64,000 nucleotides of DNA from NCBI RefSeq assembly GCF_031456545.1, contig NZ_JAVDUV010000002.1, positions 806,001 through 870,000 of the forward strand, in the 5' to 3' direction. A program made the position numbers and the translations under genes. The notes beneath the pieces were generated by a model. The model was not told where the DNA came from, ran no database searches, and saw only the letters and a program-made list of their open reading frames with translations. The stretch is from Agromyces sp. 3263 (GTDB lineage: Bacteria; Actinomycetota; Actinomycetes; Actinomycetales; Microbacteriaceae). This document shows, one piece after another, positions 57,152 through 64,000 of this stretch. The stretch's first letter is position 1. Every line of letters starts with the position of its first letter.

Positions 57152-57942
57152 GCCGCCGCCGCGAGTTGCCGGATGAGCTTCACCGACTCGGCGGAGGCCG
57201 TCTGCGGGTAGTACTCGAGCCCGATGGGCCCGTCATAGCCGGCGGCGCGGAGGTCGGCGAGCCGCGCCGGCCAGTCGATCGCGCCGGTTCCGGGCTCGCC
57301 GCGACCCGGCGCGTCGGCCAGCTGCACGTACCTGATGAGGTCGCCGCCGTTCGCGAGCTCGGCGGCGACGTCCTCGCCCTCCACGGTCGAGTGGTAGAGG
57401 TCGTAGAGCACACCGAAGAACGGCGAATCGACGCCGCGGGCGACGTAGACCGCCTCCGACGTGCGATCGAGCAGCGACCCGGGGTGGTCCACGCGGACGT
57501 TGACCGGTTCGAGCACCAGGGTGATGCCCGAGCCGTCGATCTGCGCGACGGCCTTCTGGTAGATCTCGATGAGCTTGTCGAGCTGCACCTGGCGCTTCCA
57601 GCCGCCGAATCCGGTGCCGCTGCCCACGACGATGCGGGGCGTGCCGAGCTCGTGGGCGATCTCCACGCCCTCGTCGAGCTTGCGGAAGAACTCCGAATGA
57701 TCCCACGGCGGGATCATGAACTGCGTGCGCGGCTCGGCCAGCTGGGCCGTCAGCCGCGTGCCGGTGTCCTCGAGCGCGGCCTTCAGGGCGGGCAGGTCCT
57801 TGGGCGTCGACGGCGCGTCGACCCCGGTCGGCCCCCACATCTCGACGGCGGTGAAGCCGGATGCCGCGGCAGCGCGCACGCGGTCCTGGTAGTCGCCGGC
57901 CTCGGTGAAGAGGAGCTCGATGTTCGGCGCAAGTTCGTACAT
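57148..57942 (-). CDS. Hydroxypyruvate-isomerase-like TIM barrel
   Basis: 264 residues. MYELAPNIELLFTEAGDYQDRVRAAAASGFTAVEMWGP start, then ITLVLEPVNVRVDHPGSLLDRTSEA (Glu ligand), FGVLYDLYHSTVEGEDV (Asp/His), YVQLADAPGRGEPGTGAIDWPARL and GLEYYPQ (final Glu), the Hyi/IolE-like metal set. It would isomerise or cleave a keto-sugar. AAGGG lies 6 bases before ATG 57942. It is probably the step handling the 3-keto sugar freed by the deglycosylase. Confidence 0.85.
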   Translation of the reverse strand: MYELAPNIELLFTEAGDYQDRVRAAAASGFTAVEMWGPTGVDAPSTPKDLPALKAALEDTGTRLTAQLAEPRTQFMIPPWDHSEFFRKLDEGVEIAHELGTPRIVVGSGTGFGGWKRQVQLDKLIEIYQKAVAQIDGSGITLVLEPVNVRVDHPGSLLDRTSEAVYVARGVDSPFFGVLYDLYHSTVEGEDVAAELANGGDLIRYVQLADAPGRGEPGTGAIDWPARLADLRAAGYDGPIGLEYYPQTASAESVKLIRQLAAAA

Positions 57943-58007
57943 GGGGGTGCCCTTCGTGGGTGCGATGGAGTTCAGGAGATGAGTGAGCGTCGGCCGCGAG
58001 GCATCCG

Positions 58008-58844
58008 TCAGCCCTTGAGGCCGCCGGCGAAGCCCTGGATGAAGCGCTTCTGGGCGAACATGTAGAAGAGCAGGATCGGGACCATCGAGATGATGACGAC
58101 CGCGAAGATCTTGTTCCACGCCGAGACGAGGCCGCCGACGTAGGTGTACATCGCGACGGGGAGGGTCTGGGTCTCGGATCCGCCGAGGAAGATCAGCGAG
58201 TTGAAGAAGTCGTTCCAGACGATCAGGCCCGCGAGGATCGCGACCGTTCCGGTGGCGGGCGCCATGAGCGGCAGCACGACGCGGAAGAACGCCTGCGTGG
58301 GCGAGGCGCCGTCGATGACGGCGGCCTCCTCGTACTCGGTGGTCAGTCCGCGGAAGAAGCTCGCGTAGAGGAACACCGACAGCGGGAGCAGGATCGCGAT
58401 CCAGAGCAGGATCATGCCGACCGCGTTGCCGGTGAGCCCGACGCTGCGTGCGCCGATGTAGAGCGGCACGGTGCCGAGCTGCGCGGGCAGGATGATCGCG
58501 ACGAGCACGAGGTAGTAGGCGAGGTTGGTCCAGGCGCGGGTGCGCCGGGCGATCACGTACGCCGCGACCGACCCGAGCAGCACAAGCCCGAGGATGGCAC
58601 CGGCGGTGATGATGACGCTGTTGAGGATGCTCATCGGGATGCTGTTGCGCCCGGTGGTCGTGAGCACCTCCACGAATGCGCCGAAGTCCACCGTCGACGG
58701 CGGCGCGACGGCGCTGGTCGTGAGCAGTTCCTCGTCGGGCTTCAGGGCGGTCACGACGAGGAGGTAGAAGGGCAGCAGGCCGATCAGGGTGACGACCCAG
58801 ACGAGGACCTCACGGAGGGCGGTGGCCTTGGTGTAGCGGAACAT
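58008..58844 (-). CDS. Sugar ABC transporter permease (MalG type)
   Basis: 278 residues, six helices. It begins REVLVWVVTLIGLLPFYLLVVTALKPDEELLT (family start), has the EAA loop LTTEYEEAAVIDGASPTQAFFRVVLPLMAPAT and ends FAQKRFIQGFAGGLKG, the MalG-type C terminus. It pairs with the permease 4 bases upstream and the lipoprotein at 63361. The ATPase is not in the window; carbohydrate importers of this type often share one. Confidence 0.93.
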   Translation of the reverse strand: MFRYTKATALREVLVWVVTLIGLLPFYLLVVTALKPDEELLTTSAVAPPSTVDFGAFVEVLTTTGRNSIPMSILNSVIITAGAILGLVLLGSVAAYVIARRTRAWTNLAYYLVLVAIILPAQLGTVPLYIGARSVGLTGNAVGMILLWIAILLPLSVFLYASFFRGLTTEYEEAAVIDGASPTQAFFRVVLPLMAPATGTVAILAGLIVWNDFFNSLIFLGGSETQTLPVAMYTYVGGLVSAWNKIFAVVIISMVPILLFYMFAQKRFIQGFAGGLKG

Positions 58845-58847
58845 GGG

Positions 58848-59810
58848 TCAGGCCCTTCCGGTCTCGCGGTCGCGGGTGACGTACTGCTGGAGGATGGCGA
58901 ACGCCAGGATGATCACGGTGAGCACCAGCGCGAGCGCCGAGCCGAATCCGAACTGGCCGAGCGAGAACGCCTGCTTGTACACCTGGGTGGCGAGCGTCTC
59001 GGTGGCGCCGGCCGGCCCCCCGCCGGTGAGGGCGAGGATCTGGTCGAAGATGCGCAGGCCCTGGATGATGCCGAGCGTGGTCGCGATCGCGATCGACGGC
59101 CGGATGGCGGGGACGATGACGTACCGGAACCGCTGCCAGATGCCGGCGCCGTCGAGCGCGGCGGCCTCCTCGACCTCGATCGGCACGCTGGCGAGGCCCG
59201 CCAGGTAGATCACCATGGTGAACCCGGTCTGCTGCCAGACCACGGTGATCAGGATGGCCCAGATCGACCACGTCGGGTCGGCCAGCCAGACCTTCTGGAA
59301 CTCCTCGAGCCCGAGCAGGCCGAGGAAGCCGTTCAGCGGTCCGTCGAACTGGAAGATGAACTTCCACACGTAGGCCACCGCGAGCGGGCTCAGCACGACG
59401 GGCATGAACAGGAGCGTTCGCAGGATGTATCGCGACTTCAGTATCCGGTTGATGGCGAGTGCGAACAGGAGGCCGAAGACGTTGGTGAGGATGACCGAGG
59501 CGAACGCGAGGAACAGCGTGTTCACCACGGCCCCGACCATCAGCGGATCCTGGAAGATCCGCTGGAAGTTCTCGAGGCCCACGAACGCCCAGTCGCCGAG
59601 CCCCGTCCAGTCGGTGAAGGCGAAGAACCCGCCGGTCAGCGTCGCGACGTAGTGCACGGCGATGACCAGGATCACGGCGGGCATGGCCCACCACCAGTGG
59701 CCGAAGCTGATCAGCGGCTTCTTGCCGCGCTTGCGCGGCGCCGGCGTGTTCCACGCCTCGGGCGGCACGGTGAGTGTGCGAGTGCTGCTCTCGTCGATCG
59801 TCACTGTCAT
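58848..59810 (-). CDS. Sugar ABC transporter permease (MalF type)
   Basis: 320 residues, six helices. FFAFTDWTGLGDWAFVGLENFQRIFQDP is the family's outer loop, and the EAA loop is VPIEVEEAAALDGAGIWQRFRYVIVPAIRPS. First gene of the minus-strand operon, divergent from the GH106 gene across a 156-base control region with a TAATGT site. Confidence 0.93.
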   Translation of the reverse strand: MTVTIDESSTRTLTVPPEAWNTPAPRKRGKKPLISFGHWWWAMPAVILVIAVHYVATLTGGFFAFTDWTGLGDWAFVGLENFQRIFQDPLMVGAVVNTLFLAFASVILTNVFGLLFALAINRILKSRYILRTLLFMPVVLSPLAVAYVWKFIFQFDGPLNGFLGLLGLEEFQKVWLADPTWSIWAILITVVWQQTGFTMVIYLAGLASVPIEVEEAAALDGAGIWQRFRYVIVPAIRPSIAIATTLGIIQGLRIFDQILALTGGGPAGATETLATQVYKQAFSLGQFGFGSALALVLTVIILAFAILQQYVTRDRETGRA

Positions 59811-59889
59811 CTGCTCTCTGACCTCGTCGTCTCGCGCCCCGGTTGCAGGTCGGGCGCCCTAGGGCAACTGTGACACACTTGCGTCGGAA

Positions 59890-59906
59890 AGACACATTAG
59901 TTGTCT
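59890..59906. promoter_or_regulatory. AGACA/TGTCT inverted repeat in the divergent control region
   Basis: AGACA-CATTAGT-TGTCT lies between the permease and GH106 genes. Read on the minus strand it gives ACTAATGTGTCT, closely matching the sites at 55558 and 63260. An AT-rich CATATAAG follows (59916-59922). Confidence 0.6.
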
Positions 59907-59966
59907 CGATATCGCATATAAGTAGCGCCATGATCCGTCGTACGCGGCGGCTGGAAGGATTCCCCT

Positions 59967-62900
59967 GTGATGGAGCACGCGTCATCCGCTTCCACCGAGG
60001 CGTCCGACCGCCTCTGGGATGCCTTCGTCGACCCACCCGACGAGGCGCGCCCACGCGCCTGGTGGCACTGGATGGACGGCAACATCGACCCCGAGGGCAT
60101 CGAACGCGACTTGCGGTGGCTCCACGCCGTCGGGGTGCGCGGTGCGCAGGTGTTCGACGGCGGGATGGGCGGTCCCCTCGTCGTTCCCGCGCCCGTGCGG
60201 CCCGGCTCTTCGGCATGGGACGAGGCCGTGCTCGCCGCGAAGCGCACCGCGTCGGAACTCGGCATCGAACTGGCCGTCGCGACCTCGTCGGGCTGGAGTG
60301 CGGCCGGCGGCCCGTGGGTGGAACCGGCCGATGCCATGAAGAAGGTGGTCTGGTCGGAGCTCGCGTTGGCCGGCGGCCGCCCCGTCGAGGTGCCGCTTCC
60401 GCCTCTGCCCTCGGTGGCGGGCCTGTACCAGGACTCCCCTCGCTGGGACGCGGAGCCGGACGGCCCCGGCTGGGCCACGGACTGGCGCGTGCTCGCGTTC
60501 CCCGCCGATCCGCTGCACCAGGTGCAGGCACCGGCCCGCTTCCGCGCTTCCTCGCGAGTGCACGACTGGACGTGCCTCACCGACGGGTCGTTCGGCCGGT
60601 CGCTCGCGCTGCCGCGCGACCCCGACGGGTGGTCGACCGCGTGGATCGAGCAGGAGTTCGTCACCCCGATCACGGTGCGATCGGTCGTCGTCGGCCTGCC
60701 CGGCCCGCGCGGGTTCGGCGCGGCGCCACCCGCGACCGCGGTCCTGCAGGCGAGCGACGACGGCGAGACGTATCGAGACGTCGTCGAACTGCCGGCCGAC
60801 GGCGTTCCGGCTCGCACCGCGTCGTTCCCCGCCGTCACCGCACGGTGGTTCCGGCTCGTGCTCTCGGGGTCGAGCGCCGCCGAGGCGCTCCCGCCGATCG
60901 CCCACGGCGTGCGACGCCCACCGGTGCTCCGCACCACTGACCGCTTCGAGGTCTCCGAGTTCGTGCTGCGCTCGGGCGGGCGCGTCCACCGCGCCGAGGC
61001 GAAGGCCGGTTTCGGCGTCGTCGCCGACTACTTCGCCGTGTCCACCGACCCGCGGGCCGGCGCCGGCGCGCTGCATCCTGAGACCGTCATCGACGTCAGC
61101 GAGCACGTGCATGACGGCGTGCTCCGCTGGAACGCGCCGCCGGGCGATTGGACCATCCTTCGCCTCGGCGCGTCGCTCACGGGGCAGACGAACGGGCCTG
61201 CACCGGCCGATGCCACCGGGCTCGAGGTCGACAAGCTCGACGGCGACCCGGTGCGCGCGTACCTGCGCACGCACCTCGGCCGCTTCGCCGTCGACGACGA
61301 GCCGGGCGCGGTGTCGACGCCGCGCTTCGGCGCGCTCCTCAGCGACAGCATCGAGGCCGGCCCGCAGAACTGGACGGAGGCGATCCTCGAGCAGTTCGGA
61401 CGCCGTCGGGGCTACGACCCGACGCCCTGGCTGCCCGCGCTCGCCGGTTGCCCGGTGGGCGACCCCGAGGCATCCGACCGGTTCCTCTACGACTACCGCC
61501 GCACGATCACCGAGCTCATCGCGGACGAGTACTACCGAACGCTCGCGGCCGAGGCGCATCGGCGCGGCATGACGGCCTACGCCGAGGCGCTCGAGGATGG
61601 CCGGCCACAGCTCGGCGACGACCTCGCGATGCGCTCCCACGCCGACGTCCCGATGGGAGCGATGTGGACGTTCGACGCGGAGCGGGGTCCGCTTCCGACG
61701 TACGTGGCGGACCTGAAGGGCGCGTCCTCCGTCGCCCACGTGCAGGGCCGGCAGTGGGTTGGCGCCGAGGCCTTCACGTCGTTCGATCGTCCGTGGTCGT
61801 GGACGCCGCGCACGCTCAAGCACGTCGCCGACCTGCAACTCTCGCTCGGCGTGACCCGGTTCTGCATCCACACCTCGCCGCACCAGCCGATCGCCGCTCC
61901 GCCGCCGGGGATCGCCCTCGCCCCGTTCCTCGGGCAGGCGTTCACGATCAACGAGACCTGGTCGCACGTGGCCCGCCCGTGGATCGACTACCTCGCGCGC
62001 TGCTCGGCAGTGCTGAGCATGGGCGTGCCGGCGGTCGACGTCGCGGTCTTCGTCGGGGAGGAGGCGCCGGTCACCGGCCTCTTCGGGCAGGACTTCGACA
62101 CCGTCGTGCCGCCCGGGTTCGACTTCGACTACGTCGGGGTCGACGCCCTCACCGGCGTGCTGCGCGTCGAGGACGGTGCGGTCGTCGCCGACGGCGCCTC
62201 CTATCGCCTGCTGTACCTGGGCGGTTCGAGCGACCGGATGACGCTCGCGAGCCTCCTGGCGGTCGAGGGGCTGCTCGACCAGGGCGCCACAGTCGTGGGC
62301 CGACGGCCGACCGCGTCGCCATCGCTCGGCGACGATGCCGACTCGTTCGACCGCAGCTGCGACCGCATCTGGACCGCACCGCGCGCACGAGGACGCGTGC
62401 TCGACACCTCCGACCTCCGCGAGGCGCTCGACGAGCTCGGCCTGAAGCCCCCGCTCGAGGTCGTCGGCCCGCCGGTCCGGCAGATCTCCCGGGTCATCGA
62501 CGGTCGACGCGTGACGTTCCTCGCGAACCCGTCGGCCGAGCCGGCCGAGATGCAGCTCCTCGTGGCCGATTCTGCGCCGCACCTCGTGGCGTGGGATCCG
62601 GTGGCGCTGCAGGTGCAGGGGCTCCCGCACGACGGGACACCGTCGGGCGACGGCCGCAGGGCGTACGGGCTCTCGCTGCCGAGCTTCGGCTCCGCGTTCG
62701 TGCTCGGCGCCGACGCGGATCCGCCCACGCCGGCGGTCCGGTCCACGCAGCTCCGCGGGCCATGGGAGCTGCACCTGCCCGGCCGCCCCTCGACCGCGAT
62801 GCCCTCGGGCCCCGCACTGTGGACGACCCTCGACGACGAAGCCCGCGGCTTCTCGGGGACCGGCGCCTACTCGATCGCGTTCGACCTCGCCGATGCACCG

Positions 62901-63212
62901 GTCGACGGCGATCGCCATCTCGTCGACCTCGGTGTCGTGCGCGACATCGCCCGGGTGACCGTCAACGACGTCGACTGCGGGGTGGCCTGGACGGCGCCGT
63001 TCCAGGTCGAGGTGACCGCCGCGCTGCGCGCCGGGACGAACCTGCTGCGCATCGAGGTCACCACGCCGTGGCGGAACCGCCTCATCGCCGAAGCCGCGGC
63101 GGCGAGCGGCGGCATCCTCGAACCGATGACCCAGGTCTTCGAGCCGACGGCCGAGCCGCTCCCGGCCGGGCTCGCCGGCCCGGTCGTGCTCCTCGTCGAG
63201 TCCCCCGGCTGA
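59967..63212 (+). CDS. GH106-type alpha-L-rhamnosidase, cytoplasmic
   Basis: About 1081 residues. The N terminus carries PRAWWHWMDGNIDPEGIERDLRWLHAVGVRGAQVFDGGMGGP, the GH106 start motif; a large catalytic region follows, and the end is a GH2-like beta-sandwich (GFSGTGAYSIAFDLADAP, VNDVDCGVAWTAPFQVEVTAALRAGTNLLRIEVTTPWRNRLI). GGAAGGA lies 7 bases before GTG 59967 and 10 before ATG 59970; either could be used. There is no signal peptide, so it should act inside the cell on imported rhamnosylated compounds. Assigned to GH106 by motif; not proven to release rhamnose. Confidence 0.85.
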   Translation: MMEHASSASTEASDRLWDAFVDPPDEARPRAWWHWMDGNIDPEGIERDLRWLHAVGVRGAQVFDGGMGGPLVVPAPVRPGSSAWDEAVLAAKRTASELGIELAVATSSGWSAAGGPWVEPADAMKKVVWSELALAGGRPVEVPLPPLPSVAGLYQDSPRWDAEPDGPGWATDWRVLAFPADPLHQVQAPARFRASSRVHDWTCLTDGSFGRSLALPRDPDGWSTAWIEQEFVTPITVRSVVVGLPGPRGFGAAPPATAVLQASDDGETYRDVVELPADGVPARTASFPAVTARWFRLVLSGSSAAEALPPIAHGVRRPPVLRTTDRFEVSEFVLRSGGRVHRAEAKAGFGVVADYFAVSTDPRAGAGALHPETVIDVSEHVHDGVLRWNAPPGDWTILRLGASLTGQTNGPAPADATGLEVDKLDGDPVRAYLRTHLGRFAVDDEPGAVSTPRFGALLSDSIEAGPQNWTEAILEQFGRRRGYDPTPWLPALAGCPVGDPEASDRFLYDYRRTITELIADEYYRTLAAEAHRRGMTAYAEALEDGRPQLGDDLAMRSHADVPMGAMWTFDAERGPLPTYVADLKGASSVAHVQGRQWVGAEAFTSFDRPWSWTPRTLKHVADLQLSLGVTRFCIHTSPHQPIAAPPPGIALAPFLGQAFTINETWSHVARPWIDYLARCSAVLSMGVPAVDVAVFVGEEAPVTGLFGQDFDTVVPPGFDFDYVGVDALTGVLRVEDGAVVADGASYRLLYLGGSSDRMTLASLLAVEGLLDQGATVVGRRPTASPSLGDDADSFDRSCDRIWTAPRARGRVLDTSDLREALDELGLKPPLEVVGPPVRQISRVIDGRRVTFLANPSAEPAEMQLLVADSAPHLVAWDPVALQVQGLPHDGTPSGDGRRAYGLSLPSFGSAFVLGADADPPTPAVRSTQLRGPWELHLPGRPSTAMPSGPALWTTLDDEARGFSGTGAYSIAFDLADAPVDGDRHLVDLGVVRDIARVTVNDVDCGVAWTAPFQVEVTAALRAGTNLLRIEVTTPWRNRLIAEAAAASGGILEPMTQVFEPTAEPLPAGLAGPVVLLVESPG

Positions 63213-63247
63213 AGGGTGCTCGCGGGCAGGATCAGCGGCACTATTGC

Positions 63248-63289
63248 CACACATCACCAAGACTAATGTCGGAATCGTGCCAATGTGTG
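63248..63289 (+). promoter_or_regulatory. Operator region of the binding-protein gene
   Basis: CACACAT (63248-63254) and ATGTGTG (63283-63289) form an inverted repeat around AGACTAATGTC (63260-63270), which shares ACTAATGT with the other two sites of the locus. It lies 72-113 bases before ATG 63361. Confidence 0.55.
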
Positions 63290-63360
63290 CCACGCTGGAG
63301 GTGCGGCCAGCGGCCGAGCCGGCCCGAGGCTGGCGACAACGACGTCACGAAAGGTCCGAA

Positions 63361-64000
63361 ATGTCACAGCACCCCGCATCCAAGCCGCTTCGGTGGTCGC
63401 TCCTGGCGGCTCCCGTCGCCGGAGTGATGGTCCTCGCCGGTTGTTCCGGCGGCGGCGACACCGGCAGCACCGACGACGCATCGGGCGCCGGCTTCTCCAT
63501 GATGGTCGCCCAGGCCAACGACGCCGACGACTTCTACGCGCAGATGGCGAAGGCGTACACGGAGGAGACCGGCACCGAGATCGAGGTCATCCCGTACCCC
63601 TCCGAGGCGTACAACACCCAGGTCACCACCCAGTTCCAGGCGGGCAACGCGGCGGATGTCGCCGTCCTCTCGCCGGGAACCGGCCAGCCGATCTCGGTGA
63701 TCACCCTCGCCGACGCCGGCTTCCTCGAGCCCCTCGACGACACGTCGGCCGCAATCATCCCCGAGGGCACCGAGTCGCTCTACGAGGTGGATGGCAAGAT
63801 CTACGGCCAGCCGACCTCGCTCTCCCCCGTCGGCCTGATCTGGAACCCGGCGGCCGCTGAGGAAGCGGGCATCGACGAGTTCCCGGCCACCTTCGACGAC
63901 ATGCTGAAGGCCTGCACCACGGCGCGCGACGCGGGGAAGAGCTTCACCGTGCTCGCCGGCTCCGTGTCGTTCAACACCGGCCTGCTCGCCCAGCTCGTCT
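63361..64000 (+). CDS. Sugar ABC transporter substrate-binding lipoprotein (3' end outside window)
   Basis: The first 213 residues are present. Lipoprotein signal with lipobox L-A-G-C (C28), then a Gly/Ser/Asp linker. Family 1 solute-binding marks: AKAYTEETGTEIEVIPYPSEAYNTQVTTQFQAGNAADVAVLSPG, FLEPLDDTSA, LYEVDGKIYGQPTSLSPVGLIWNPAAAEEAGIDEFPATFDDMLKAC. AAAGG lies 6 bases before the ATG. It should bind the sugar or glycoside for the permease pair at 58008-59810. It is 148 bases after the GH106 gene with its own operator. Confidence 0.92.
   Translation, partial: MSQHPASKPLRWSLLAAPVAGVMVLAGCSGGGDTGSTDDASGAGFSMMVAQANDADDFYAQMAKAYTEETGTEIEVIPYPSEAYNTQVTTQFQAGNAADVAVLSPGTGQPISVITLADAGFLEPLDDTSAAIIPEGTESLYEVDGKIYGQPTSLSPVGLIWNPAAAEEAGIDEFPATFDDMLKACTTARDAGKSFTVLAGSVSFNTGLLAQLV

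Noticed and set aside
59982-63293. 1103-residue open frame opposite the GH106 gene
   Set aside because: Antisense shadow with no recognisable motif; the plus strand matches GH106 end to end.

Overview
The window is about 70% GC, densely packed, with GTG/TTG starts, ATGA stop/start overlaps and a Flp/Tad pilus cassette. Together with a DUF7882 protein and GGCATCC-rich coding sequence this points to an actinobacterium, most likely Microbacteriaceae (Agromyces/Microbacterium-like). I see no transposase, integrase, phage gene, CRISPR array or rRNA; one tRNA-Leu (anticodon TAG) is present.

Layout. 1-2390: the end of an MFS transporter, a coiled-coil protein, a small membrane protein and a PPOX-fold protein. 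2578-9598: three secreted proteins (M64-like metallopeptidase, a CARDB/IKPGS-type surface protein, a large subtilase). 9729-14384: a minus-strand Tad pilus operon (TadA, TadB, TadC, a 55-residue pilin-like peptide, two TadE-like and one TadG-like protein). 14488-17659: alpha/beta hydrolase, PadR regulator plus membrane partner, tRNA-Leu, a perfect 36-base palindrome, an 8-codon reading frame MGHWWWR, and a DUF7882 gene.

17752-45807 is a sulfur-scavenging island. It encodes a peptide/opine-type ABC importer, a cystine-type amino-acid ABC importer, five luciferase-like FMN monooxygenases, an MsuE-like FMN reductase, GNAT acetyltransferases, M20/M20D amidohydrolases, a sarcosine-oxidase-like FAD enzyme, a DUF1684 protein and an O-acetylhomoserine sulfhydrylase-like PLP enzyme. 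This parts list matches N-acetylate / S-oxygenate / deacetylate routes known for S-substituted cysteines. Ten of these proteins (about 3,500 residues) have no methionine except the initiator and no cysteine at all, and most others in the island are nearly as depleted. The amino-acid binding protein even lacks the lipobox cysteine. This looks like a sulfur-sparing proteome made during sulfur starvation. GTCAC/GTGAC-type dyads lie in the control regions of its transcription units. A nitrate-reductase-like molybdoenzyme with a ferritin-like partner and a GNAT (30764-34182) sits inside the island but has ordinary Met/Cys content.

46008-50414 is a second giant subtilase with C-terminal HAF-type repeats. 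50540-64000 is a C-glycoside catabolic locus: Gfo/Idh/MocA oxidoreductase, two C-deglycosylase pairs (two TIM-barrel alpha subunits and two DUF6379 beta subunits), SnoaL-like protein, GMC-type C-glycoside 3-oxidase, a hydroxypyruvate-isomerase-like TIM barrel, two sugar ABC permeases, and, divergently, a cytoplasmic GH106-type alpha-L-rhamnosidase and a sugar-binding lipoprotein cut by the window end. TAATGTC-type sites recur at three of its control regions. The proposed flow is import of rhamnosylated C-glucosides, removal of rhamnose, C3 oxidation of the C-linked sugar, C-C bond cleavage, and processing of the 3-keto sugar.
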